Shown piece by piece: positions 1-8,923 of a stretch of DNA of 64,000 nucleotides. Position 1 is the stretch's first letter. Each line of letters begins with the position of its first letter. The notes under the pieces were generated by a model that made no database searches, was not told the DNA's origin, and worked only from the letters and a program-made list of their open reading frames with translations. The translations under genes and the position numbers were made by a program. The DNA comes from Leadbetterella sp964563435 (GTDB taxonomy: Bacteria > Bacteroidota > Bacteroidia > Cytophagales > Spirosomataceae): positions 18,037 through 82,036 of the forward strand of contig CAZLXI010000019.1 of assembly GCA_964563435.1 (NCBI GenBank). Direction: 5' to 3'.

Positions 1-1407
1 TAATCTGTGGTTTGAAATAGAGCCCTCTATCAGGCAAAAGGACAAAGCGGTCAGTTCATCGGGAGGGAGGGAGCTCAAATCGTCAAAAAAGACCCTCAAT
101 TCACTCAGTATCTGCTCGGGAATAACACTAAACATGGGTAAAGTGAGTTTAATCCTGTCGGGCTGGTTTTCTACTTCCAAAAATGGTCTTCGCCAATGCG
201 ACTCCTGCCACCCTGTCATAATTTTATCTACACCACTACCCGCCTTTTCAGCACGGCCTATCAACATAAACATTTGTTGTAACGCCGGGTTACGACATTC
301 ACTTACGCCCCCCGCATAATATTGCTCCAATGACACGAGAAGTGTACCCGGATTTGAAAACACAAACTTTTCAATATCCAGCTCAATAATGATATTTCCG
401 CTTAAAGAATAATCTGTATGCACCAGAGCATTAACAAAAGCCTCCCGGAGCGCAATATGTGTAAGGGATTCATCTGTGCGTTCATCATTATCCAAACGAA
501 AGGGTTTGGGCAAAGTAGAAGACAATTTCGGCCATACTTTCAGATAAAACTGGAGGAGATTACACTCCCAGGAACCATCAGGATAAACGCGGTCCGTCCA
601 GCGTATTTTTTCATCTGTCGACAAACGTTCCCTGAAATCCGGGAAATAGTCGGGTAAAACTTCCTGTTCTTTGATACTATCTTCTTTACCAAACATCAGA
701 AGACCGGCAAGTGTAATGCCTTCCTGTTTCGTTTTTCTATCCCTGCGATAAGCCGATAGCTTTTTAAGTAATTCAATATCTTCCAATGCCAGCCAGGGAT
801 GTCCGGCACGGGTCGAAGAAAATAATTGCCGAAACTGTCGTATACTAACGGGGTCTAAATCCTCCATCGTAAAATTTTCAAGGATAAGGTTGTCTCTCTT
901 CAGTTCAGTACCGGAATCAGCAAGCATTCTTTTTACTTCATCATCCGTACATCGGTAATCCCCCTCATGATTCCTTTTGTATGTATTTCCTAACGGATTC
1001 CTTGTCAAGTAAACCGGTCTTTCCGTACGTCGGGCAAAAGGCACCCGGATAGCCATTAATTTCTTCCCCTTAATATCTACTACTTTCAGATCTTCATTTC
1101 CCAGAAGATTTATGCTCACGGTATTGGGATTGTTGCAATCGTCCCAAAACTGCTTTTTATATTGGGTAATCTGATCATCCGACAATCCTTCAAGTGTAAA
1201 ATAGTCTCTTCTGTCTTTGATTCCGATTACAATAATCCCGTTATTGGTATTAGCAAAGGCGGAATACGATTTCCATAATTCTTTAGGGAATCCGTCTTTC
1301 CCGGATTTATACTCGATCTCATAATATTCGCCCGGCAAAAATTCACTTTGCAGGAGTCGATATAATGAATAGTCATCATCAAAATCAAACAAGTTCAATT
1401 GTTTCAT
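1..1407 (-). CDS. AlbA_2-type ATP-binding protein, 3' end beyond window
   Basis: An open frame runs from an ATG at 1407 to the window edge without a stop (at least 469 residues), so the C-terminus is missing. The N-terminus reads MKQLNLFDFDDDYSLYRLL and continues into EYYEIEYKSG and the NTNNGIIVIGI motif typical of the AlbA_2 (Schlafen-like) DNA-binding domain, roughly residues 25-150. A central part with HIALREAFVNALVHTDYS and later GRAEKAGSGVDKI matches the HATPase_c_4 region of COG2865 putative transcriptional regulators. Family knowledge suggests a nucleic-acid-binding regulator or defence-associated protein; the precise role is unknown. It is transcribed away from the HTH gene that follows. 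Confidence 0.85.
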   Translation of the reverse strand, partial: MKQLNLFDFDDDYSLYRLLQSEFLPGEYYEIEYKSGKDGFPKELWKSYSAFANTNNGIIVIGIKDRRDYFTLEGLSDDQITQYKKQFWDDCNNPNTVSINLLGNEDLKVVDIKGKKLMAIRVPFARRTERPVYLTRNPLGNTYKRNHEGDYRCTDDEVKRMLADSGTELKRDNLILENFTMEDLDPVSIRQFRQLFSSTRAGHPWLALEDIELLKKLSAYRRDRKTKQEGITLAGLLMFGKEDSIKEQEVLPDYFPDFRERLSTDEKIRWTDRVYPDGSWECNLLQFYLKVWPKLSSTLPKPFRLDNDERTDESLTHIALREAFVNALVHTDYSLSGNIIIELDIEKFVFSNPGTLLVSLEQYYAGGVSECRNPALQQMFMLIGRAEKAGSGVDKIMTGWQESHWRRPFLEVENQPDRIKLTLPMFSVIPEQILSELRVFFDDLSSLPPDELTALSFCLIEGSISNHRL

Positions 1408-1590
1408 CCCAGATCAGTTTTATCCCGTATTTCTTTAAGACCTTGCTTTTCTTTGTCTGAAATATACATCTTTATATTTCAACAGGATCATATTTTTCAA
1501 ATATCGGCCATTTTCTGAACTACAGATAAAAAATGCGGCAATATCTCTGATTTTCGCCTGCTACTGAATCGGTAAGTTCTTATAATTCAT

Positions 1591-1598
1591 TATCTTTG
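1591..1598 (+). promoter_or_regulatory. Bacteroidota -7 promoter element
   Basis: TATCTTTG matches the Bacteroidota TAnnTTTG consensus exactly and lies about 97 bases before the start of the HTH gene. No convincing -33 TTTG is seen at the usual spacing, so the call rests on the -7 element and position only. Confidence 0.45.
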
Positions 1599-1694
1599 TT
1601 TACCCTTAAAATGCGATTTAAAGGGAAGGAGTCAGAGTGCTCCCTATGGCTTACAAATGTATTTAATCCGCGAGAGTCAATTGATTAAAACAAC

Positions 1695-2111
1695 ATGACA
1701 GAGACTACTAAAAACATCCACGAAGGCCGGAACGTGAAGCGCTTCCGGGAGATGCTCGGCGTAAAGCAGGATGCTTTGGCGTTTGAGCTTGGCGAAGAAT
1801 GGAACCAGCAAAAGGTTTCTCTTTTGGAGCAGAAGCCCACTATTGATACCGCGCTTTTGGAGCAAATTTCTGAGGTGCTGAAAATTCCGATTGAAGCATT
1901 CCGTAATTTTGATGAGGAAAAGGTGGTGAACATTATTTCCGGCACATTTCACGATGAGTCGGTGGCGTATGTTAACAACTATAAATTCAATATCAATCCT
2001 TTAGAAGAAATCAAAAGACTACACGAAGAAAAGATCGCGCTTTATGAACGCATGCTGAAAGAAAAGGATGAAATGATGGTGCGGATGGAGCAGCTGATTA
2101 GGGCGAAATAA
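1695..2111 (+). CDS. XRE-like helix-turn-helix regulator
   Basis: A 138-residue protein. Residues 13-70 form a lambda-repressor-like HTH: NVKRFREMLGVKQDALAFEL, then a recognition segment around NQQKVSLLEQK, then an ILEKIS-type helix (LEQISEVLKIPIEAF). The C-terminal third is charged and helical (KRLHEEKIALYERMLKEKDE), consistent with a short coiled coil for dimerisation. Similar small HTH proteins are common and poorly characterised in Bacteroidota. It lies between a divergent AlbA_2 protein and a DUF1016 nuclease, so it may control either or both; this is inference from position. Confidence 0.85.
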   Translation: MTETTKNIHEGRNVKRFREMLGVKQDALAFELGEEWNQQKVSLLEQKPTIDTALLEQISEVLKIPIEAFRNFDEEKVVNIISGTFHDESVAYVNNYKFNINPLEEIKRLHEEKIALYERMLKEKDEMMVRMEQLIRAK

Positions 2112-2311
2112 GGCTAATCTTCCTTTTAACTATTCAGAAACCAATTCCTGGGTCGGCAACCCAAGAATTTGTGTCGAAGCAGATTCTTCGGCTTGCCTAG
2201 ACTCTGCTTGCTTACCAAAAATAGCATCAGGTCAAAATTTGCACACGTTACACACAATCCGGAGCATTCGGGGTTTAAGCTGAGATATTACCGTGTCTTT
2301 TTATAAGGTAA

Positions 2312-2340
2312 TCAGAGTTTCGGCAAGCCGAAGACTCTGA
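2312..2340. repeat. hairpin upstream of nuclease gene
   Basis: TCAGAGTTTCGGC at 2312-2324 pairs with GCCGAAGACTCTGA at 2327-2340, leaving one bulged G and a minimal AA loop. A related sequence (CTTCGGCTTGCC) occurs at about 2186-2197 in the opposite orientation. There is no T-run, so this is more likely an interspersed palindrome than a terminator. It lies 33 bases before the DUF1016 start and would be in its leader. Confidence 0.55.
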
Positions 2341-2373
2341 TCGAAGAAATCTTTACTGACCACACAAGAACCC

Positions 2374-3507
2374 ATGAATTTTAAAAATTTAGCTTTTCGC
2401 ATACAGCGAACCAATGATTTTTTACATCAAAATGCCGTAAAGGCTGTCAACAGGCACATTACACTCAGAAACTGGCTTATCGGTTTTTATATTGTAGAAT
2501 TTGAACAGAAGGGAAATGACCGGGCTCAATATGGAAACAGATTGATTGTTGAGCTTTCCAAAGCCATCAAAATAAAAGGACTCTCGGAAACTAATTTGAA
2601 ATTATGCCGTCAGTTTTACAGTACTTATCCGCAAATTTCCGGCTTGTGTACCCCCCAACTCAATACTCAGAATGCAGTTCTCTCAATTGGTCAGTCGGCG
2701 ACTGACGAATTGCAGGTTATTGAACGTCTGTTAAATTTGATTAGTCAGTCAGCTGCTGACCCATCTACGAACAATGATAATTATCTGCACACGTTTGTTT
2801 TCTCTACATCGTTCACGCACCTTGTGGAGCTGATAAAAATAGACGATCCCACGAAAAGGCGATTTTACGAGTTGTTGATTTTGCAGGTCCAACCTTCCGT
2901 AAAAGAGCTAAAGCGACAGATCAATACCCTCACCTACGAAAGGGTGGGATTGTCGGGAGACCTCAAAGGTTCATTTGATGAAATAATGCACAAGATTAAG
3001 CCACATCAAACTACTGATCTGGTAAAGTCACATTATTTTTTCGAGTTTCTCGATATCCGGCAGCCGCATTTAATAGAAGAGGGTGAATTAGAACATGCCC
3101 TTATTGAGCATTTGCAACAATTTATTATCGAACTCGGTAACGGATTCTGTTTTGAGGCCCGGCAAAAACGATTACTGATTGGGGATGAATACTACTTTAT
3201 TGATTTGGTTTTTTATCATCGAATTTTGAAATGCCACGTTTTAGTTGAACTGAAAACGGAAATTGCCAGACATGAACATATCGGGCAATTGACGTCGTAT
3301 CTCAATTACTACAAGAAAAATATCCGGGAAAGCACTGACAATCCGCCTGTCGGAATATTGCTTGTTACGCATCAAAATAAAGCCCTGGTAGAGTATGCTA
3401 TTTCCGATAGTGATCTTGATATTTTTGTAAGCAAATACCAGTTGCAGCTGCCTGATAAGGCGAAACTTGAGGCTTTCATAAATAACGAATTAAAAAACAC
3501 AAAATAA
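2374..3507 (+). CDS. DUF1016 family PDDEXK nuclease-like protein
   Basis: A 377-residue protein with the DUF1016 (YhcG) layout. The N-terminal helical domain (about 20-125) contains the conserved region around IKGLSETNLKLCRQFYSTYP. A variable linker at 110-140 is encoded by palindromic DNA such as TCAGTCGGCGACTGA at 2691-2705. The C-terminal PDDEXK nuclease domain (about 215-377) has D277, then E292-x-K294, followed by HEHIGQLTSYLNYY. The family is often found in restriction-modification and other defence islands, and is described as nuclease-like with little biochemistry. Here it has no R-M partner, only an HTH gene upstream. Confidence 0.88.
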   Translation: MNFKNLAFRIQRTNDFLHQNAVKAVNRHITLRNWLIGFYIVEFEQKGNDRAQYGNRLIVELSKAIKIKGLSETNLKLCRQFYSTYPQISGLCTPQLNTQNAVLSIGQSATDELQVIERLLNLISQSAADPSTNNDNYLHTFVFSTSFTHLVELIKIDDPTKRRFYELLILQVQPSVKELKRQINTLTYERVGLSGDLKGSFDEIMHKIKPHQTTDLVKSHYFFEFLDIRQPHLIEEGELEHALIEHLQQFIIELGNGFCFEARQKRLLIGDEYYFIDLVFYHRILKCHVLVELKTEIARHEHIGQLTSYLNYYKKNIRESTDNPPVGILLVTHQNKALVEYAISDSDLDIFVSKYQLQLPDKAKLEAFINNELKNTK

Positions 3508-3568
3508 ATCCTCCCGGCCGCGGAAAGTTCTGTTATTCGGAAGTATGGTGGATTCCTGATTTTATCCT

Positions 3569-4948
3569 CTACCTGAGCTCCTGCTCCGTCATCGGAAGCG
3601 CCGTCACAAACCTGTTCAGCTTCTCGCCGGGCGTTTCATAGTGAATACTGCCCGAATGTAGCTGAATGATGCGGTGAGCCAGCACCAGCCCGAGGCCGAA
3701 GCCGGGCTTGTCTTTGCTGTTCATGCCCCGGAAGAAATGGCTGAAGAGAAACCGATGTTCATCCGGGGAAAGGGTTTTTCCGGTATTGGTAAAGCTTACT
3801 TTTACGGTTTCGGGATCCGGAAGCTCCAGTGTTACTTCCACTTTCCGGTCATCGGAGTAGGTTACTCCGTTAAGCAGCAGGTTCTGAAAAGCCTGCTTCA
3901 TCAGCAGGCGGTTAGCACGGATATAGAGCTGGCTTTCTTCGAAGGGCTCTGCGGGGTAATTCAGCTCAAAGGTATATTGCGGATGTACTCGGTTAAGTTC
4001 GCCGATAATATCAAACAGCAATTCATCTACCCGCATACGCACTTTATGCACCTCCTGGCCGGAATCAATTTTTGAAATTTCCAGCAGTACATTAATAATG
4101 CCGCCCAGCCCCTTGGCGTTATCCGTCAGCCGGGTGAGCTGAAGTTTTAGCTGATCGATATCCTCCTCTTTCTGCAGCTTCTCCAGTTCAGACACCAGGA
4201 TGGCCACCGGCGTTTTCAGCTCGTGAGAAATGTGGTGGATGGTGTGCTTCTGAAACACAAAAGATTCACGGGTTCTGTCGAGCAGCTCGTTAAACTTATC
4301 GGTGAGGTTTCTCAGCTCGGAGGTGGTGGTATCGACTTCAATTTTGGAAGAATCTTCTACCTCCAGCTTACTCAGCTTTTCAGAAAGCGCTACAATAGGC
4401 CGGGAGATAATATGGGAAAGATGCCGGGTGATCAGCCATACCACCAGCGTAAAAACCAGGAACATTCCGATGAGCAGTTTGCCCAGAAAATCTCTTTTGG
4501 AGTACCCTTCTGAGTCAAATGCCTTGCTGATGGCATAATATGCCCTTCCCTCAAATTCAAGGTACACACCCACTATATCATAGTCACCGCTCTTGGTTTC
4601 GATCCAGCGTTTCCCCGGCGACAGGTCATTGATGATCTGTGCCGCACTCCTGATCTCAAGGTTGTCGATACTGGAAAACACCAGCTCCTTGGAGCGGTCG
4701 TAGATCAGGAGTTTCTCATCATAAAAATCATGAATATCCTGCTCGTCGAGCAGCAGGGAAAGCTGCTCGCTCTGCTTCTTATGCTCATTCACCAGCCTTA
4801 CGGTATAGGTGATCTTTTCAAGCTGCTGCTGCTGGAATTCCTCCTCGCGGTATTCCGAAAACAGGTACCAGATCACCACAAACGAAATAAGGGTCAGACC
4901 CGTGACCGTAAAGGAGAAGTAAAGCAGTATTTTATTCCTTATTTTCAT
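3569..4948 (-). CDS. sensor histidine kinase
   Basis: A 459-residue membrane kinase. It has TM1 at about 8-30, a periplasmic sensor at 31-155, TM2 at 157-180 and a HAMP-like segment at 180-230. The HisKA motif SHELKTPVAI places the phospho-acceptor at H242. The ATPase domain follows, with an N-box around QNLLLNG (about 355) and a G-box GFGLGLVLAHRI (about 416-427). The start overlaps the stop of the response regulator gene by four bases (ATGA), so the two are co-transcribed and probably translationally coupled. The sensed signal cannot be inferred; the periplasmic domain has no motif I recognise. Confidence 0.95.
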   Translation of the reverse strand: MKIRNKILLYFSFTVTGLTLISFVVIWYLFSEYREEEFQQQQLEKITYTVRLVNEHKKQSEQLSLLLDEQDIHDFYDEKLLIYDRSKELVFSSIDNLEIRSAAQIINDLSPGKRWIETKSGDYDIVGVYLEFEGRAYYAISKAFDSEGYSKRDFLGKLLIGMFLVFTLVVWLITRHLSHIISRPIVALSEKLSKLEVEDSSKIEVDTTTSELRNLTDKFNELLDRTRESFVFQKHTIHHISHELKTPVAILVSELEKLQKEEDIDQLKLQLTRLTDNAKGLGGIINVLLEISKIDSGQEVHKVRMRVDELLFDIIGELNRVHPQYTFELNYPAEPFEESQLYIRANRLLMKQAFQNLLLNGVTYSDDRKVEVTLELPDPETVKVSFTNTGKTLSPDEHRFLFSHFFRGMNSKDKPGFGLGLVLAHRIIQLHSGSIHYETPGEKLNRFVTALPMTEQELR

Positions 4949-5637
4949 TCCGGATCAATGTAGTAGCCGTAACCTACTTTCGTTTTTATAGAGTTTTGGT
5001 CAAAGGGTTTATCGAGTTTGTTTCTCAGGAAATTAATATAAACTTCAATGGTATTGGTATTCACATCAAGAGAAGTTCCCCATATCTCGCGGATCAGCTC
5101 ATTTTTGGAAACCAGCTCGCCGGGTGTTTCACACAGTTTTACCAGGATCTGGTACTCCCGGGGGGTCAGCGCAATCTCTCTCCCCTGCCTTTCCACCTTC
5201 CTTTTCGCCGTGTTTATCCGGATATCCCCCACCGAAAGACAGGTTCTCTTTCCACTTCCCGGGGAACCTCCTGCCGAAGGGTTTCTTTTCAGCAATGACT
5301 GCACCCGCAGCAGCAGTTCACGCATATAGAAAGGTTTGGTGAGGTAATCATCCGCCCCGAAGTCAAAACCCCGCACCTTATCTTCCAGCTCTCCGAAAGC
5401 GGTCAGCATAATCACAGGAGTATAGTCATTCTGTTTCCGGAAAGACTGTAGCAGGTCAAAACCGGTTTTGCCGGGCAGATTGACATCCATGATAAGGCAG
5501 TCATAGGTGTTTTTCTGCAGCATCCGCTCCGCCAGCAGTCCGTCATACACGTTCTCCACCCCGTAATCTTCTGCTTCAAAAGCTTCACGGATGTTGCGGC
5601 TAAGGGTCGGATCATCTTCGATAATCAGGATTTTCAT
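4945..5637 (-). CDS. OmpR-family response regulator
   Basis: A 230-residue regulator with an N-terminal receiver domain: acidic pair D8/D9, phospho-acceptor D51 in LIMDVNLPG, T79 and K101. A short Gly/Ser/Pro linker (about 120-130) leads into a winged-helix Trans_reg_C domain with LTPREYQILVKLCETPGELVSK and NTIEVYINFLRNKLD. It is the first gene of a two-gene unit with the downstream kinase. It diverges from the small lipoprotein gene at 5761, so the 123-base space between them may hold control sites for both, although I see no clear palindrome there. Confidence 0.95.
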   Translation of the reverse strand: MKILIIEDDPTLSRNIREAFEAEDYGVENVYDGLLAERMLQKNTYDCLIMDVNLPGKTGFDLLQSFRKQNDYTPVIMLTAFGELEDKVRGFDFGADDYLTKPFYMRELLLRVQSLLKRNPSAGGSPGSGKRTCLSVGDIRINTAKRKVERQGREIALTPREYQILVKLCETPGELVSKNELIREIWGTSLDVNTNTIEVYINFLRNKLDKPFDQNSIKTKVGYGYYIDPE

Positions 5638-5760
5638 ACAGGTAAATATACGGCTGAAAACAGAATAAATTTATGACCGTTAACTAAGTTTCCGGAACAC
5701 ATACCTTTTTTAACCGTTAGCTTTTTGATAATTTGTCAGCCAACAAACGTCAAACATACT

Positions 5761-6117
5761 ATGCGATCAGCCTCCTTATTGTTCGTTCTTTTCTGCATAC
5801 TAAGCTGCCGGAAAAACGATCCCGGCAACGTACCATTGCCCGGATCCTGCGAATTCACAAAAGAAAGGGGATGGACCGTAGAGGTTAACCTCCATAATGT
5901 AAACGCACGGATAGTTCGTGATTTCCGCCGCGACAGCGTTGCGCGGTATCTCCTTGTCCTGAAGGAACCTCCCCTAACTGTCTTTTCCTGCAATCTGCCT
6001 GAGGCGTTTAAAGCAGACAGCATACAGGTTATTATTTCGGGTAAGATTTATACCCATCCAACCATAGACTTAGACTACCTCCCGCTGGAATTAACCGCTA
6101 TTGCACTGGCCGACTAA
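5761..6117 (+). CDS. small lipoprotein of unknown function
   Basis: The 118-residue product begins with a lipoprotein signal (MRSASLLFVLFCILSC), so Cys16 would be lipidated after cleavage. The frame stays open for 12 more codons upstream to an ATG at 5725, but only the 5761 start places the signal peptide at the N-terminus. The mature part is a short mostly beta-like domain with two more cysteines and ends ELTAIALAD. I recognise no family. It sits between the two-component pair (divergent) and the phosphatase (same strand, 146 bases away). Confidence 0.65.
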   Translation: MRSASLLFVLFCILSCRKNDPGNVPLPGSCEFTKERGWTVEVNLHNVNARIVRDFRRDSVARYLLVLKEPPLTVFSCNLPEAFKADSIQVIISGKIYTHPTIDLDYLPLELTAIALAD

Positions 6118-6263
6118 GTAATCTGCCAAAGCCTTGTTTACAACGGCCTGTATTATTTCTCCATTAAAAAGCTTCGTGGAGTAGTCCTGCCATACCCTTT
6201 TGACGTACTATTTTCGTAACTTGCTTTCGTATTTCGAAGGTATGCAGAACTAATTTTATACAA

Positions 6264-7664
6264 ATGCAAAGAAGAAATTTTTTCAGAAACAGCGCCCTTG
6301 CCATTGCAGGCACTTCACTCTTTTCCGGCCACGAGGTACTGGCCAATAGCTTTTCGAACAAAAAAGCGAAAAATATCATCTTCCTGATCAGCGACGGCAT
6401 GAGCACAGGCACCCTGCACATGGCCAATCTGCACAGTGAAAGAACCTTTGGAAGGAGCAGCCACTGGATCAATCTCTATAAGGAAAGAAAGGCGGTACGC
6501 GCATTGATGGATACGCAGTCGGCCAACTCCATTGTCACGGACTCCGCCGCCGCCAGCTCTTCATTTGGCGGAGGTTTCCGGGTGAATAACGGCTCCCTGA
6601 ACATCAGTCCGGAAGGAAAGGCAAATATGCCGATCTGGCAAAAATTCAAGAAAAAGGGGAAAAAGGCCGGCGTAGTAACTTCTGTAACCGTCACCCATGC
6701 TACTCCGGCAGGTTTCTGTGTGAATGTTAAAAACAGGGGATCCGAACAGGAAATTGCTGATCAGTACCTCGAAATCGGCCTGGATGTGATCATGGGCGGT
6801 GGCGACGAACATTTCAGTGCCGAAACCCGAAAAGATAAGAAAGACATGTATGCCGCCTTTAAGGCCAAAGGATACCAGGTCATGAAGACCCGGCAGGAAC
6901 TTCTGAATGCCGATGCGAGCCGGCCGGCAGTAGGCATCTTCACCCAGGGGGGAATTCCGTACGCTATTGACCGGGAAAATGATGCCGACCTGAAGAAAAA
7001 TACCCCCAGCCTGGCAGAGATGTCTCAAAAAGCCATCGATATCCTGAGTAAAAATCCGGAAGGATTTGTATTACAGATTGAAGGCGGAAAAGTAGACTGG
7101 GCCGCTCACGCCAACGATATCTCCGGCCTTTTGTATGATCAGCTGGCTTTTGATGAAGCGGTAAAGGTGGCTATTGATTTTGCTGAAAAAGATAAAAATA
7201 CACTGGTAATCATGACCACCGACCATGGGAATGCTAACCCCGGCACCATCTCCGGCAGCAAGGCCAATGCGGGTTTCGACAGCATCAGGGGCTATAAAAA
7301 AACCAACGAGTGGCTGCTGAACCAGATCACAAAAGATACTTCTGCCGGTCAGATCAAAGACCTGATCCATGCCACCCACGGTATTTCGGCTGCCGAAGAT
7401 GAAATAAAAAAAATAAAGTCATACTATGATGAGATTGTACGGGGAGAAGACGGCCTGTATAACTACCGGAAGGTGCCTTTTAAACTTTATTCTGAAATTC
7501 AGCAAAAGTACAATTCCATCGGCTGGATCAGCATGAGCCATTCCTCTGATCATGTGGAAGTAGCCGCGTTCGGGCCGGGGAGTGAACTTCTGAAGCCCTA
7601 TTGCCTGAATACCGACCTGCATTACCTGATGCTGGAAGCCGCTGAAGTGGAGAATAAATTCTAA
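6264..7664 (+). CDS. alkaline phosphatase (PhoA family)
   Basis: A 466-residue secreted phosphomonoesterase. The N-terminus MQRRNFFRNSALAIAGTSL is a twin-arginine type signal, implying export of a folded, metal-loaded enzyme. Family motifs are present: the metal-binding Asp in IIFLISDGMS, the nucleophile S94 in VTDSAAASSS, THATPAGF, the metal ligands in EGGKVDWAAHAND and TTDHGNANPG, and a C-terminal SHSSDHVEVAAFGPG. It hydrolyses phosphate esters at the cell surface or in the periplasm using two zinc ions and one magnesium ion. It reads as a single gene; a role in phosphate scavenging is inferred from the family. Confidence 0.95.
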   Translation: MQRRNFFRNSALAIAGTSLFSGHEVLANSFSNKKAKNIIFLISDGMSTGTLHMANLHSERTFGRSSHWINLYKERKAVRALMDTQSANSIVTDSAAASSSFGGGFRVNNGSLNISPEGKANMPIWQKFKKKGKKAGVVTSVTVTHATPAGFCVNVKNRGSEQEIADQYLEIGLDVIMGGGDEHFSAETRKDKKDMYAAFKAKGYQVMKTRQELLNADASRPAVGIFTQGGIPYAIDRENDADLKKNTPSLAEMSQKAIDILSKNPEGFVLQIEGGKVDWAAHANDISGLLYDQLAFDEAVKVAIDFAEKDKNTLVIMTTDHGNANPGTISGSKANAGFDSIRGYKKTNEWLLNQITKDTSAGQIKDLIHATHGISAAEDEIKKIKSYYDEIVRGEDGLYNYRKVPFKLYSEIQQKYNSIGWISMSHSSDHVEVAAFGPGSELLKPYCLNTDLHYLMLEAAEVENKF

Positions 7665-7678
7665 GGAGTGCCCGCGGG

Positions 7679-7860
7679 CTTCGACAGGCTCAGCCTGACA
7701 TGGGGGTAGAATCTGCCTGACTGGGGGTAGATTAGTCTCACCAGGGGTAGATTAGTCTGACTAGGGGTAGAATCTGCCTGAAATGATATGGGTTCTGCCT
7801 GACATCTGATACGACCCAGCCAATAAAGCGTCAGCATCTGTCACCCTGAGCCTGTCGAAG
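7679..7860. repeat. composite repeat: inverted ends around four 20-bp units
   Basis: The left end (7679-7700, CTTCGACAGGCTCAG plus seven bases) and right end (7839-7860, containing CCCTGAGCCTGTCGAAG) are inverted copies of one another at 20 of 22 positions. Between them lie four degenerate tandem units of 20-21 bases at 7701-7721, 7722-7741, 7742-7761 and 7762-7781. Each begins with (T/C)(G/A)GGGGTAGA and ends in (CTGCC or AGTCT)-type TGAC sequence. The right end is identical to a copy inside waaA at 58722-58743. No coding potential is apparent. Confidence 0.75.
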
Positions 7861-7906
7861 GGTGCGCAGAACTGCCCGAAATACATGTAGAGATACGCTC
7901 TCAGGA

Positions 7907-8293
7907 TTAATCGACAATCCGTACCGGCTTCTTGTTATCGTCGATTGCCACAAAAGTAAATGCCCCGGAGATGGCTTTCTCCCTGAAATCAGAGTACATT
8001 TCCTCTACGAAAATATCTACCTGTACTTTCAGGCTGGCATTGCCTACATGGGATATACTGCCCACCAGCTCAATGATGGTACCCGCCGGAATGGGGTGTT
8101 TAAAATCAATTTTATCGGACGACACCGTCACCATCTTTTTCCGTGAAAAACGGGTAGCCGCCATAAAGGCCACTTCATCCATCAACTGCATGGCCATTCC
8201 GCCAAAAAGGGTGTCGTAATGGTTGGTGGTGTTTGGGAAAACCGTTTTAAAAGTCCGCGTTTCTGCGGCGGCAATTTTTTCTTCTAAAGACAT
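7907..8293 (-). CDS. acyl-CoA thioesterase, hotdog fold (YciA-like)
   Basis: A 128-residue single hotdog domain. The segment KTVFPNTTNHYDTLFGGMAMQLMDEVAFMAA matches, in pieces, the signature of the 4HBT/YciA acyl-CoA thioesterases: the FPxxxNHxxTLFGG loop followed by the long central helix with its conserved Asp-Glu. Strands then follow in SDKIDFKHPIPAGTIIELVG. The predicted reaction is hydrolysis of acyl-CoA to free acid and CoA in the cytosol; chain-length preference is not readable. It stands alone, with 242 bases of repeat-rich DNA downstream. Confidence 0.92.
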   Translation of the reverse strand: MSLEEKIAAAETRTFKTVFPNTTNHYDTLFGGMAMQLMDEVAFMAATRFSRKKMVTVSSDKIDFKHPIPAGTIIELVGSISHVGNASLKVQVDIFVEEMYSDFREKAISGAFTFVAIDDNKKPVRIVD

Positions 8294-8523
8294 ATTTTTA
8301 TCAGTATAAATTAAATGTCAGCCTTGAACCGGGCGAACCGATATCAGCAAGCAGCAGCGGCTAAGCGTATCCCGGCAGGTTGCTGAGCTGACAGCCATCT
8401 CATCAGTATACAATGTAGCGATTAACAGTCAGAAACTATACGGGACCTCAGAACGACCTGTTCATTGGCGACCTGAGGAATGCCTCGTGGTTTCGCTCAG
8501 CCGGTGTTTCTAATTTCTACCTG

Positions 8524-8883
8524 CTAATCACTTGTGAAACTTTCAAATCCGTAGGCGCAGTGCCGGCATCCGTTGCCGCAACAGTACCCGCGGAGAATAT
8601 GGTAAAATTCTGTAAACACGAAGAAGCCGTTCTCTTTGTAATAGTGAAGTCCCTCCACCAGTAGTTCGGGACTCGCCGGGAATTTGTAGGTTCCTCTGGC
8701 CTTTACGGCCCGGTTCAGCTCTTCGAGGCACTTTTTGCAAAGGCATCCGTAGCGGGTTTGGGCCAGGAATGCACGGGTTTCAGGCAATACCCTCACGGTA
8801 CTGCACTGGCAGTTGGCCACATCGCCTGCCTTGCATTCGAAGCGGCTTCCGCATCTCGGACATTCGACTTCTTCGTGTTTCAT
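8524..8883 (-). CDS. Cys-rich CWC / DUF5522 fusion protein
   Basis: A 119-residue cytosolic protein with 13 cysteines. The first 35 residues (CPRCGSRFECKAGDVANCQC) look like the Cys-rich CWC family, a zinc-ribbon-like motif. The last 45 residues (GLHYYKENGFFVFTEFYHI, then RGYCCGNGCRHCAYGF) match DUF5522. In many Bacteroidota these are two separate small genes, so the fusion is notable. A CLCKKC motif lies between them. Metal or Fe-S binding is likely but unproven. The gene starts 40 bases after the metE stop and may be read from the same B12-controlled transcript. Confidence 0.8.
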   Translation of the reverse strand: MKHEEVECPRCGSRFECKAGDVANCQCSTVRVLPETRAFLAQTRYGCLCKKCLEELNRAVKARGTYKFPASPELLVEGLHYYKENGFFVFTEFYHILRGYCCGNGCRHCAYGFESFTSD

Positions 8884-8923
8884 TTCATGAGTATTTCCTA
8901 TCCCATCGGGAAGTTTTCCCCAA

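Noticed and set aside
7701..7781. Short regular repeats resembling a CRISPR array
   Set aside because: The 20-bp units are directly adjacent with no unique spacers, and no cas gene is nearby.
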